Position numbers and translations under genes: made by a program. Positions 10,901-19,179 of a stretch of DNA of 64,000 bases are shown here, one piece after another (position 1 is the first letter of the stretch; each line of letters opens with the position of its first letter). Origin of the DNA: Glacieibacterium sp965200405 (GTDB lineage Bacteria; Pseudomonadota; Alphaproteobacteria; Sphingomonadales; Sphingomonadaceae); the NCBI RefSeq assembly GCF_965200405.1, contig NZ_OZ241356.1:930001-994000 (forward strand). The letters are read 5' to 3'. The notes beneath the pieces were generated by a model. The model saw nothing but the letters and a program-made list of their open reading frames with translations. It had not been told where the DNA came from and did not search any database.

Positions 10901-13900
10901 GCTGCCGAGGGTGCTGCCGCCGCCGAGGGTCAGGACGCCGGTGCCGAGCGCCGAGTCGCCGCCGACGATCAGCGTGCCTGCCGTCAGCGTCGTACCGCCG
11001 GCGTAGGTGCTGGTGCCGGTCAGGGTCAGCGTGCCGAGGCCTTGCTTGGCCAGCGAGCCGGTGCCGGTGATCGGGGCATCGATTGTTGCGGTGACGCCGG
11101 TCCCGGTCGCGACGAAGCTTGCCACGCTGGTGTCGAGCGCGCCGCCGACCCCCGCCGCCAGCACATAGCCGGTCGTGGTGAACTGCAGGTCGTGGATCGC
11201 CTGCGAGCCGGTGATGGTGACGGTACCGCTGGCTGATCCGCCGAAGGAGGCGAGGCCGCCCTGCCAGCTGGCGTTGAGCGTGCTGGGTGCCGCTGTCGTC
11301 CAGTTGGTGTTGCTGGCGCCCCAGCTGCCGGCGCCGCCGCCGATGCTGCCGTCGCCGGCCATGTCGCTGCCGTCCCAATACTGGAGCAGGACGCCAGGTT
11401 GGGTGACGATCAGATTGACCTGGCCCGCGACCAGCGTCTGGATCACGCCGCCGAAAGTGAGCGGCAGGCTGTCGATCATCAGGCCGCTGCCGCTCAGCGC
11501 GCCACCGTAGGAGATGAGGTTGTAGACACCCGTCGAAAAGGAATTGCTGTCGGTGACCGTCAGATGGCCGTTGAGCGTCAGGTCGTGGGTGACGACGATG
11601 TGATCGTTGAAGGTGCCACCCGAGACATTGGCCTCGCCGAGGTCAAAGTCGAGGAACGAGTCGCTGCCGAGAGCCAGTCCGCCGACGGTGATCGTGCCGG
11701 GCGAGTTGCCGGGCGCAAAATGGCCGCCGTCGGCGACGATGACGTTGCCTGCGATGGTGCCGGCACCGGACAGGGTGGCGCCGCTGGAGACGGTGACGAT
11801 ACCCGCGCCGGTCAACGCTCCGTTGACCGCAAGGCCGCCGAACGCGACGGTGGTATCGCCGGCGTAGGTGCTGATGCCGGACAGGTCGAGAACCCCGGCG
11901 CCGTCCTTGGTAAAGCCGCCCGAGCCAGTGATCGCGTTGGTCAGGGTCAGGGAGTCGGCGGTGCCGATCTGGTTGCCGGTCCCGGTCAGCACGACTGCGT
12001 TGGTCAGCACCAGCGGGCCGTCGCCGAGCAGCGTGCCGCCGCCGTTGAGGTTGACCGCACCGATCCCGAAGGATTGGGTGTTGGTGGCGACGACGGTGCC
12101 GTTCAGGACGTTGGTGCCGCCACTGTGAACGTTGGCGCCGGCGAGGTAGAGCTTGCCGTTCTGGATCGACAGGGCGCCGGCGCCGCCGATGATGCCGGAC
12201 AGGGTCGTGGTACGACCTTCCAGCTCGACCGTCGTCGCGCCGGCCAGGTCGATGCCGTTACCGATATCGAGCGCCACTCCACCCACGACCAGCGTCGTGT
12301 TGGCGTAGGTGGTCACGTCGCCGTCGCCGAGCGACTTGTCGTTGATGACACGGACTGCGCCAGCCAGGATGTCGGTTCCGCCGGTGTAGGTGTTGATGCC
12401 CGACAGGGTCAGCCCGCCGGCGCCGCTCTTGAAAAGCTTGCCCGCCCCTGAGACGATGCCGGACAGCGTGTCGTCGTCGGTCATGGTGTCGACAGTGCCG
12501 CTGGCCGTGAGGTTGATGGCGCGGTCGCTGGCGATGACGCCGTTCAAGGCCAGCGTTCCGCCGACCGTGCCGAGGAAGCTGACCGCGCCCGCCGTGGTGC
12601 CGAGGGCGGCGTTCGAGGTCGTCTCGACACGCGCACCGCCCGAGATGTTGGTGGCGGCATAGGCGTTGAGGATGTTGGTCAGGTGCAGCGTGCCGGCGCC
12701 GCTGGCGTTCAGGTCGTGACCGCTGATGATGCCGCTGAGCGTCGAGTTGAAGCCGCCCAGTGCGACGGTCGTCGTGCCGTTCAGGACGATGGCATTGGCG
12801 ATGTCGAGGCCGGTGACCCCGAACTGCAGCGCCGTCGACAGCCCGGCGACGAAGGTGATCGCATTCGCGCCGGCCGCAGCGTTGGCGCCGAGCCGCAGCG
12901 TGCCGTCGCTGACCGAAGTGCCGGCGTAGGCGTTCAAGGCGTTGTTGAGCGTCAGCGTTCCGGTGCCGGTCTTGGTCAGCGCACTGCCGAGGATCTTGCC
13001 GCCGAGGACCAGGCCGCTGGTGCCGGCATCGATGGTGGCGGTGCCGTCCAGCTGGACCGCGTTGCCGAGGGTCAGCGCCGCCGCGCCACTGGCGATCAGC
13101 GAGGTGACATTGTTCATCGTCAGGGTGCCGCTGCCGAGTGCGCTGGACTTGGCGACGGTGATGCTGCCCTGGTCGAGGACGGTGTCGGCATAGCTGTTGG
13201 CCGCCGTGCCCGCCTTGCCGATGGTCAAGTTGCCGGTGCCGGACTTGGTCAGGCTGCCCGCGCCGCCGACGATGCCCTCGAGGACCAGCGTGTTCGACCC
13301 GGTGTCGATGGTGTCGATGCCCGCGGTGGTGACGTCGTTGGCGAGGTGGACGGTCGCGGCCGCCTGCAGGGTGGTCCCGCCGGTGAAGACGAGGACACCG
13401 CTGCCGAGCGCGCCGTCACTGGCGACGGCGATGGTGCCGGCCTGCAGCAGCGTGTCGTGATAGCTGTTGGTGCCGCTCAGCGTCAGCGTGCCGGCGCCGG
13501 TCTTCTGCAGGTCGCCAGAGCCGCCGATGCTGCCCCCGAGAGCGAGCCTCGAGGCCGTGCCGATGGTGTCGACGATGCTGGTCCCGGCAGTCGTGACCGC
13601 GTTGCCGAGCCCGAAATTGCCCGAGGTCTGCAACGTCGTCAGGTCGGAGAACACCAGCGTCCCGGCGCCGAGCGCGTCAGTGGCACCAATATCGAGCGTG
13701 CCGTCGGCGAGATTGGTGTCGCCCAGATAGCTATTGCCTTGATTCACGGCGAGGGTGCCGGTGCCCAGCTTAGTCAGGCCGCCGCTGCCGGTCAGATTGC
13801 CGTCGAGCGTGACCAGATGGGCGGTGTCGATGCTGCCGCTGGAGGTCAGGACGATCTCGCGTGAGATGATCAGCGCGGCGTCGGCGCGCAGGATACCGTT

Positions 13901-16900
13901 GCCGATGCCGGCGAAGGTCAGCGAGCCCGCGCCGAGCGCCGCGTCGTCGTTGATCGCCAATGTGCCGTCGGCGATTACGGTCTCGGCCTGGCTGTTGGCC
14001 TGGTTCAGGACCAGTGTACCCGCGCCCGACTTGACCAGGCTGCCGGCGCCGGAAACGGTGCCGCCCCAGACGACGCTGAGGCCGGCGCCGGTGACGAAGC
14101 TGGTGTTGGCGTTGGTGACGATCAGGTCGCGCGTGGTGGTGAAGCCGGCGGTGGCGATGAACGAACCCGCCGTCGTGCTGGCGAAGGTCACCGCGCCTGC
14201 ACCGTTGCCGAGATTGGCATCGGCACGGACGGAGAGGTCGCCGCCCTTCAGGAAAGTGCCGCCGCTATAGTCGTTGAGCCCCGACAGGACGAGCGTGCCC
14301 GCGCCGATCTTGTGCAGCGCGTCGCCCTGGAGAACGCCGGACAGGGTCAGCGTCGAGCCGTTGCTGTCGATCGCCGACGCGCCGGTCATGGTGATGGTGT
14401 TGGCGACGACGAAGGTGCCGCGCGCCTGCAGCGATGCGCCGCTGGCCAGCGTCACGTCGCCGTTGCCGAGCGCCTTGTTGTTGCCGATGCCGACGATGCC
14501 CTGGGCGATATCGAAATCGCCGGCGAAGGTATTGGCGCCGCCGAGGACCAAAGTGCCGTCGCCGGACTTGACCAGACCATTGGCCCCGGTGATCCGCGCG
14601 TCGATGGTGGCGAGGACATTGCCGTCGAGCTTGATCTCGCCGGTGGTGTTCGGGGTCAGCTCGCCGCCGGCGTCGCTCAGCACATAGCTGTCGGTGGTGA
14701 AGTACAGCATGTCGAAGCCGAGCGTGCTGGCGACGGCGACGGTGCCGGCCGTGGTGCCGCCGAAGACGCCGGTGGTGTTGGCCCAGGCGGTGATGCCGGT
14801 AAAGGCGGTATTGGTCCAGTTGGTGTTGCCGATATTCCAGGTGCCGCTGCCACCGTCGAGGGTGCCGTCGCCGTGCGGGCCGGTACCGTCCCAATACAGG
14901 ATGCCGCCGCTGTTGACGATCAGATCGACGCGGCCGAAGGTCGACCAGTCGAGCATCAGATCGCCGGCGGCATAAGCGATCGGGATCGTGCCGAGAATGG
15001 CAGTACGGTTGGTCAGCACGCCGCCATAGTTGATCAGCCGGTAGGTGCCGAGCGTGAAGCCGGGTAATGCGGCGATGTTGATCACGCCGCCGAGCGTCAG
15101 ATCGCTGGTGACCTCGACCCGGGCATTGGTGCCGCCGGGCGCACCGAGCTGGAAATTGGTGATCGCGTGGTCATTGAGGACCAGGTTGCCGAAGGTCAGG
15201 ACAGCCGGGCCGTTGGTGGGCGACAGGATGCCGCCATCGAGGATCGTCACGGTGCCGGTGGTCGAACCGAGCCCGCTGAGCGTCGCGCCGCTGCCGACGG
15301 TGATATCCGCGACGTTCGCGCCGGCGATGTCGAGGCCGCCCTGCCGAACGCTGGTCAAGCCGGCATAACTGTTGTCGTTGCCCAGGGTCAGCGTGCCGCT
15401 GCCGACCTTTTCGAAGCCGCCCACGCCGGTGACGACACCGGCGAGGGTGAGCGCGCCGCTGCCGCCGATGGTGGCGTCGCTGCTGTTGAGCACGACGGCA
15501 TTCGCCAGCGTGTACGCCGTTCCGCTATCGTTGCGCAGGCCGGCCGTGACGCCGGCGGTGATCGTGCCGATGCCGAATGCCGCGTTGTCGAGGATCCGCA
15601 CGACACTCTCGTTGATCGATGTGCCGCCGGCATAGGTGTTGGCGTGAGCGATCGTGACATCGCCGCTGTTGGCGAGCACCAGGCCGCCGGTGCCGCTGAC
15701 CAGGTGATTCAGGACGACGGTGCTGCCGTCGGCGACATAGGCCCCGGTGACCGGATCCACGGCAGCGCCGCTGGCGACGAAGTCCAGGGTGAGCGCGCCG
15801 GCGATATCGATGTCGCTGCCGAGGGTCATCGCCCTGACGGTGGTGCCGAATTGCAGCGTGCCGGTGCCGACGACCAGCTTGCCTGCACCGAACGCGCCGC
15901 CGTCCTCAATGATGATCCGGCCCGCGTCGAGGTGCGTGTCGCCGAGGTAGCTGTTGGCTGCGGCCAGAGTCAGCGTGTTGGCGCCGGTCTTGGTGAAGCC
16001 GAATCCGCCGGTGATGATCTGGCTCAGCTCGATATCGTCGCTGCCGCCGACGACGATGCCGGCTGCGTCGAGGGTGAAGACATTGCCCAGCGAGCGGGTC
16101 GAGCCGCTGACGTTCTGCAGGCTCGCATTGGCGAGCAACGACACGGTGCCGGTGCCGAACGAAGCGTCGTCGCCAAGCTGGATGACGACGTCGTCGACCG
16201 ACGTGCCGCCACCATAGGAATTGACGCCGAGTGCGATCGTGCTGCCGCTGAACTCCACCCGGCCGAGCGCACCGCTGATCTCACCGTCCAAGGTGAGCAG
16301 CGGGCCGTTGCTGTTGATCCGGGCCCGGCCGAGCAGGACGATGCCGTTGGCGAGGGTGTTGGAGCCATCGGAGGACAGCGCTGTATCGTCCGCCATGGTG
16401 ATTGCGCCGGTGCCGAACGCGTCGCCATGATCGAACTCGATGCCGCCCTGGTTGAGCAGGGTGCCGTTGGAATAGGTGTTGCTGGCGCCGAGGAACAACG
16501 AACCGACACCGGTCTTGGTCAGGATGCCGGTGCCGCCGACCACGCCGTTCAGGGACAGGCTCGTGCCGCTGCTTTCGATCGTCGCATCGCCGTCGAGGTC
16601 GATCTGGTTGGCAAGCTGGATACCGCTGTTGGCCTTCAGCGTCGTGCCGGCGTGCATGGTCAGCGTCCCGCTCGCCGCGCCCAGTGCAGTGTCGTTGCCG
16701 ACCAGGATCGTGCCGCCCTCGAGGTCGATACCGCCGGTAAAGCTATTGCCGCCATTGAGTGCGACGGTGCCGGAGCCACGCTTGGTAACCGGGCCCGAAC
16801 CATCGATGACGCTGTTCAGGGTGAACGCATGTCCACCGTCGTCGACGACGATCGCGCCGGACAGGGTCAGCGAATTGTCGAGTGTCGCGTCGACAGTAGC

Positions 16901-18985
16901 AGTCAGGTTGGTGTTGGCGGCAAAGGTCGCGGTGCCGGTTCCCAACGCGCCGTTGGCGCCGATGTAGACATCGCCCTCGTCGATCGTGCTGCCGCCGGTA
17001 TAGCTGTTGGAGCCGTTCAGGATCAGGACGCCGGCCCCTATCTTGGCCAGCACGCCGCCGCCCGAAAGATCGCCCGACAAGGTCAGCTGGTTGCCGTCGG
17101 TGTCGAACGCAGCGGCACCGAGGACGACGTCGTTGCCGAGGTCGAGGGCCGAGACGCCCGTGACCAACGTGCCGCTGGTCATCGTCAGCACGCCGCTGCC
17201 GAGGGCATCGTTGCTGCCGACGATCATCACGCCACCGTCGAGGATGACGCCGCCGCCGAACAGGTTCGCCGCGTTCAGCGCCAGCGCACCATTGCCGAGC
17301 TTGGTCAGGCCACCGCCGCCGGTGATCGCCTGGGTAAGCACGAAGGTGTTGAGCGAATTGCCGATGGTGATGGCGCCGTTGCCGAGCAACTGGATGGCGC
17401 GATTGGTCGAGTTGAAGCTGGTCCCGGTCACCCGCAGATTGCCGCCGTCGAAGACCAGTGCGCCGGCGACGTTGCCCAGGCGATTGTCGTTGGCAACCGA
17501 CACGGTGCCGTCCTTCAGGATGGTACCGCCGGAATAGGTGTTGGCGACGCCGAGCGTCAGCGTGCCGCTGCCGGTCTTGACCAGTGCGCCGGTCTGGGTC
17601 GCCGACACGTCGCGGACCGGGCCATTGAGCGTCACCGCGAAGGCATCGGTGTCGACCGTCAGCACGGCGTTGTCGATGCGGACGGAATTGCCCAGCGTTA
17701 CAGGGGCATAGGCTTTAAGCGTCGTTGCCGCGGACACCCGTAACAGGCTGCTGCCGAGCGCGGTGTTGGTACCGACGCCGAGCGTGCCGCTGGTCAGGTA
17801 GGTCGTACCGCCGAAATCGTTGGCGCCCGACAGCAGCAGCGTGCCGGGTCCACCGGCGATGTACATGCCCTTGCTGCCGGAGATGACGCCGCGGAGATCG
17901 AGCGTCTTGCCGGTCGGCAGGTCGATGAACATCTGCGCGTCGAGCTGGATCGCGTTGGACAACAGCGTGTCGTTGCCGAGCGTCGACAGCTTCGAGCCGG
18001 TGACGAAGGTCAGCGTGCCACTGCCGAGGACGTTGTCGCCGCCGAGCACGAGGATGTTGCCGAACAGCTGGGTGCCGCCGCTATAGCTGTTGTTCGGATT
18101 GGTGATGGTCAGCGGGCCGCCGAGTTTGATCAAGGCGCCGCTGCCGTCGATCAGGCCGTTCAGGGTCGAGGCACCGCCGGCGAACCTGCCGTCGCTGGCC
18201 AGCGTGATGTCGTTCTCGAGGATCGTGCTGTTGGCGATCGAGGACAGGGTGCCGGCACCGGTGAAGGTGACGCGGCCGCTGCCGAGCGAACCGGTGTTGC
18301 CATAGGCCAGCGTGCCTCCGGAAATCTCGATGCCGCCGCTGTAGGAATTGACGCCGGTCAGGTTCTGCGTGCCGGTGCCGGTCTTGACCAGCTTGATCTC
18401 GTTGCCGACCGTCTCGAGGATGGTGCCCGAGAAGGCGCTGGTGACGCCGGCCGCGTTTGCCGTCGTCAGCACGACCTGGCCGCCGGTCAGGTTCTGGATC
18501 AGCCCCGAACCGTAGAAACCCTTGATGGTCTGGTCGAAGCCCTGGAGCTGCAGCGCCGAGTTGACGCGAGCCCGCGAGTTTGCCGACAGGGTGTTGACCG
18601 CGCCGGCGAACAGCGTGCCCGTCGTGATCCGCGTCTCGCCGGAGAAGGTGTTGAGGCCGGTCAGGGTCAGGCTGTTGAGGCCGAGCTTGTTCAGCATCAG
18701 GGTCCCGGCACCGTCCTGGAGCACGCCGGCGAACGTAAACGAGGCGGCCGGCGTGAGGTTCAGGATGCCGTTTTCGACGATCGTGTAGCCCAGCAGGCTG
18801 GTGTGATTCTCCGTCCCGCCATTTAAATCGAGAGTTTGGGCGGCAAGTGGCGAAGTCGCCAGCAGTGCCGCGCCCCCGAGCAATAGAGCCAATGGCTTGC
18901 GGAGGCTTTTGGCCAAGTCACGGCCCGCCACACGGTGAGCCCGGACTGCGCTCATGGAGAACGCGTCGCGTGACGAAATGATCAT
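4940..18985 (-). CDS. Giant autotransporter adhesin-like protein with beta-strand (PATR) repeats
   Basis: From the ATG at 18985 the protein is about 4,681 residues, a type Va secretion autotransporter. An N-terminal signal peptide with a long basic n-region ends near LLLGGAALLATSPLAAQ. The passenger (about residues 50-4400) is built from degenerate units of the form NTYSGGT-L-x(n)-G-T-x-V-G-x-x-x-ALG-G-x-LT, the autotransporter-associated beta-strand repeat. Three WDG-containing segments near residues 1364, 2536 and 3532 divide it into super-modules. The last ~280 residues (from about 4400, GIAGWGRAVGSWG) form the outer-membrane beta-barrel and end in phenylalanine, as usual for Bam substrates. 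The frame is open further upstream to a TTG at 19075, but the ATG with GGGGG upstream and the signal peptide favour 18985. A role in adhesion or aggregation is inferred from the family. Confidence 0.9.
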   Translation of the reverse strand: MIISSRDAFSMSAVRAHRVAGRDLAKSLRKPLALLLGGAALLATSPLAAQTLDLNGGTENHTSLLGYTIVENGILNLTPAASFTFAGVLQDGAGTLMLNKLGLNSLTLTGLNTFSGETRITTGTLFAGAVNTLSANSRARVNSALQLQGFDQTIKGFYGSGLIQNLTGGQVVLTTANAAGVTSAFSGTILETVGNEIKLVKTGTGTQNLTGVNSYSGGIEISGGTLAYGNTGSLGSGRVTFTGAGTLSSIANSTILENDITLASDGRFAGGASTLNGLIDGSGALIKLGGPLTITNPNNSYSGGTQLFGNILVLGGDNVLGSGTLTFVTGSKLSTLGNDTLLSNAIQLDAQMFIDLPTGKTLDLRGVISGSKGMYIAGGPGTLLLSGANDFGGTTYLTSGTLGVGTNTALGSSLLRVSAATTLKAYAPVTLGNSVRIDNAVLTVDTDAFAVTLNGPVRDVSATQTGALVKTGSGTLTLGVANTYSGGTILKDGTVSVANDNRLGNVAGALVFDGGNLRVTGTSFNSTNRAIQLLGNGAITIGNSLNTFVLTQAITGGGGLTKLGNGALALNAANLFGGGVILDGGVMIVGSNDALGSGVLTMTSGTLVTGVSALDLGNDVVLGAAAFDTDGNQLTLSGDLSGGGVLAKIGAGVLILNGSNSYTGGSTIDEGDVYIGANGALGTGTATFAANTNLTATVDATLDNSLTLSGAIVVDDGGHAFTLNSVIDGSGPVTKRGSGTVALNGGNSFTGGIDLEGGTILVGNDTALGAASGTLTMHAGTTLKANSGIQLANQIDLDGDATIESSGTSLSLNGVVGGTGILTKTGVGSLFLGASNTYSNGTLLNQGGIEFDHGDAFGTGAITMADDTALSSDGSNTLANGIVLLGRARINSNGPLLTLDGEISGALGRVEFSGSTIALGVNSYGGGTSVDDVVIQLGDDASFGTGTVSLLANASLQNVSGSTRSLGNVFTLDAAGIVVGGSDDIELSQIITGGFGFTKTGANTLTLAAANSYLGDTHLDAGRIIIEDGGAFGAGKLVVGTGTLQFGTTVRAMTLGSDIDIAGALTLDFVASGAAVDPVTGAYVADGSTVVLNHLVSGTGGLVLANSGDVTIAHANTYAGGTSINESVVRILDNAAFGIGTITAGVTAGLRNDSGTAYTLANAVVLNSSDATIGGSGALTLAGVVTGVGGFEKVGSGTLTLGNDNSYAGLTSVRQGGLDIAGANVADITVGSGATLSGLGSTTGTVTILDGGILSPTNGPAVLTFGNLVLNDHAITNFQLGAPGGTNARVEVTSDLTLGGVINIAALPGFTLGTYRLINYGGVLTNRTAILGTIPIAYAAGDLMLDWSTFGRVDLIVNSGGILYWDGTGPHGDGTLDGGSGTWNIGNTNWTNTAFTGITAWANTTGVFGGTTAGTVAVASTLGFDMLYFTTDSYVLSDAGGELTPNTTGEIKLDGNVLATIDARITGANGLVKSGDGTLVLGGANTFAGDFDIAQGIVGIGNNKALGNGDVTLASGASLQARGTFVVANTITMTGASAIDSNGSTLTLSGVLQGDALHKIGAGTLVLSGLNDYSGGTFLKGGDLSVRADANLGNGAGAVTFASTTAGSFIATAGFTTTRDLIVTNANTSFVTGAGLSVVWGGTVSGAGSLVKSGAGTLVLNQANSQAETVIADGTLAINDDAALGAGSLTFAGIGNGILRADAALIISREIVLTSSGSIDTAHLVTLDGNLTGSGGLTKLGTGTLAVNQGNSYLGDTNLADGTLDIGATDALGAGTLVFSDLTTLQTSGNFGLGNAVTTAGTSIVDTIGTASRLALGGSIGGSGDLQKTGAGTLTLSGTNSYHDTLLQAGTIAVASDGALGSGVLVFTGGTTLQAAATVHLANDVTTAGIDTIDTGSNTLVLEGIVGGAGSLTKSGTGNLTIGKAGTAANSYADTVLDQGSITVAKSSALGSGTLTMNNVTSLIASGAAALTLGNAVQLDGTATIDAGTSGLVLGGKILGSALTKTGTGTLTLNNALNAYAGTSVSDGTLRLGANAAAGANAITFVAGLSTALQFGVTGLDIANAIVLNGTTTVALGGFNSTLSGIISGHDLNASGAGTLHLTNILNAYAATNISGGARVETTSNAALGTTAGAVSFLGTVGGTLALNGVIASDRAINLTASGTVDTMTDDDTLSGIVSGAGKLFKSGAGGLTLSGINTYTGGTDILAGAVRVINDKSLGDGDVTTYANTTLVVGGVALDIGNGIDLAGATTVELEGRTTTLSGIIGGAGALSIQNGKLYLAGANVHSGGTNVLNGTVVATNTQSFGIGAVNLNGGGTLLGDGPLVLTNAVVLTGTGNQIGTADSLTLTNAITGSGGFTKDGAGVLDLSGISTYAGDTTVAFGGLAVNGALTGAGIVTVSSGATLSGAGTIAGNVIVADGGHFAPGNSPGTITVGGLALGSDSFLDFDLGEANVSGGTFNDHIVVTHDLTLNGHLTVTDSNSFSTGVYNLISYGGALSGSGLMIDSLPLTFGGVIQTLVAGQVNLIVTQPGVLLQYWDGSDMAGDGSIGGGAGSWGASNTNWTTAAPSTLNASWQGGLASFGGSASGTVTITGSQAIHDLQFTTTGYVLAAGVGGALDTSVASFVATGTGVTATIDAPITGTGSLAKQGLGTLTLTGTSTYAGGTTLTAGTLIVGGDSALGTGVLTLGGGSTLGSTGTVAYLMNAIHTSALGTVDTIDVLSGSDLQLDGVISGNAQLKKTGDGTLTLFKANSYAGGTDVTQGGVQIRNGGSLGTGQLKLAANTYLGADADDLVVANAIDLTGNVLVNQSATTLTLDGDIGGTGDLVTSNPGTLILNGDNSFHTLYVLHGAVELGTDTAAGGGSIYMGNDSLLSAGVSGLVIANAISLNGPNRIDSGTGTLTLTGSIDGGLLDKRGASELVLNAVNTYTGGTTLTAGTITVANDEALGSGALTFTGGTTLKAGADVILANDIVTADIDTIATGVYTMTLNGAVSGTGSIVKTGGSTLVLNGANGYINGTSLTDGTIVVGSDTALGAGALTMANSTTLRAGVDNLVLANAITLTGGDTIDAASFGLTLDGVIDGSGTLQTAGHNRLTLNGANSYTGGTELNSTLLAIGHETALGTGQLTINGFAVLRAGVDNLVVANGITTNDVSTLDAQNLTFTLDGVIDGAGQINTGGNGTLVLNGANSYTGGTTHSGGTLVVGNDTALGLGTVDLFADSRLVAGATNLTLANRFDLILVDESAAVIIDTRATTLTLSGLVTGDSPLAKLGAGNLVLTGNNDFTGGTNLAEGMITIGADTALGTGALTLADGTTLQAGTTGLVVANDIVTAGLGTIATQAYDLTLGGAITGAGGITKTGTGTLTLGGTSTYTGATALNEGKTLVDGMLGLTAVTVASGATLGGHGLIAGSVNIADGGILAAGNSPGTLTFGSLTLHDTSLVQLDLAEVNTIGGLYNDLTVVLGDLTLDGKLTVAPSLTFGNGIYELFSYGGALTDHGLDIVSLPGTSAGVVETLVSGQVNLLVTAPGTLVQYWDGADGIGNGVISGGTGTWSTFATNWTEPSPSELNGSWQGGIARFQGTAGVVTLDTAESFQGLAFAIDGYSVKATGSGGLVTNSNAFIFVANGATTDISAPIGGTGSFRKLGNGTLNLSGASTYTGGTDLRFGTLGVGSNTALGTGLLTIQHATTLAATVTGLTLANAITTVGSADVDSGAGVFTLAGNIGGAGSIEKIGSGNLVLNGANSFTNLAVLSGTVTLGTNTAAGIGTVDLIGGTTLAAGVSGLVVANSVAVSGGAVAIDSTKGSFTLAGPVTGNGSLASTGTLVLNGANSFNGLAIAAGSVTLGTDTAAGSGIVAMAAGTRLAAGVTGLVVANAIITAGVGQLDSGAGLLTLGGNIGGAGSIAKVGTGTLRLNGTNSFASAAINSGTLAIGSAGALGTGRLTVNTGTTLQAAVTGLVFANAVTLVGATTVDTQALALSLTGIIGGSGSMAKIGSGALTLSAANTYTGGTGLAAGTLAVANAAALGTGALTITAGTLQAGVAGLTLANAVVTSGAGSVDTQAFALTLSGATSGAAALTKTGSGTLFLTGASTRTGTTTIAAGTLNSAVAGLGSGNVVDNGALVFNQAVDASYASVISGTGTVAKIGAGNLTLTGVNTVSGATSLTGGRLTVAGALSASTVTAATGTTLAGTGSIAGLVAASGSVVSPGAVDLATGTLTVSGNASFQAGSTLLVNVLPTTADRVTIGGTANLAGNLVLTATTGQYLFNTSYTLLSAAGGRTGTFVAPALTLFGPAFAPTLTYGANDLVLKLVPNSLVALLGTGPNSANVLARATAFDRATTAGFNPQAFYNLYLQGAGLGAALNQLTGEIHSADSRQALTDTRHVREAALDRLGAGTGSNGGNDASSRAAGETGIAGWGRAVGSWGNTDSDGNGAKLDIDTKGVLVGIDIASGTWKAGALFNALESKVDTRILGTSKVKTTGGGIYGGYRSGQGFSLAVGASVGSVKTHSSRAITVPGLTQVLTGHTSGTSYQVFGDIAYDLAAAEKTRVEPFVRFAYVAYHVDGLAESGGFAGLVSGKQKYDATFTTVGLRASTEIGKTASLRGSLGYQYTGGDRAPIASLSIQGTNQNAGIRSVALDKSAFAGEAGVDVHIGKNSSLGVGYTGVIGKNNSDNGVKATLSVGF
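6300..18750 (-). repeat. Tandem degenerate beta-strand repeat array in autotransporter passenger
   Basis: Coding repeat, not intergenic. Units of roughly 40-55 residues recur throughout, each with a core like NSYTGGT, then GxLxVGxDxALGxGxLT, then LVLANAI. Each super-module closes with a glycine-rich stretch containing LSGxGxIxG, DGGxLAPGNSPGT and a LxFDLG-like strand. A spacer beginning YWDG (at 14896, 11380 and 8392 on the minus strand) follows. Spacing between the YWDG segments is 1,172 and 996 residues. Boundaries of individual units are approximate. Confidence 0.8.
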
Positions 18986-19179
18986 TACTTGCCCCCGACG
19001 GTACGCTAAAGCACTCACCGTCCTACCGCCTTCTAGAACGGGGCCGTACCGATACGCAAGTGCAATGGGTTTCAATTTGGTTGTTATTTACTTGTAACCA
19101 AACCGTTAAGGCGGATTGCGGCCTTGCCCGCGGGGCCCGGTCGGCGCATTGATGTTCGCGGTTCGTTCGGGAGTGTGGA

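Noticed and set aside
6300..18750. Regularly spaced repeats suggesting a CRISPR array
   Set aside because: Unit sizes vary, repeats are degenerate and keep a coding frame with beta-strand repeat residues; no conserved direct repeats of fixed length or cas genes.
5000..18800. Long open frames on the plus strand opposite the autotransporter, some over 800 codons
   Set aside because: They mirror the Gly/Thr/Leu/Asn-rich repeats in GC-rich DNA and give Ala/Asp/Gly/Gln- or Pro/Val/Ser-rich nonsense with no motifs; the minus-strand frame has signal peptide, repeats and barrel.
18986..19075. TTG start 30 codons upstream for the autotransporter
   Set aside because: Adds residues before an ATG that has a GGGGG site and leads directly into the signal peptide.
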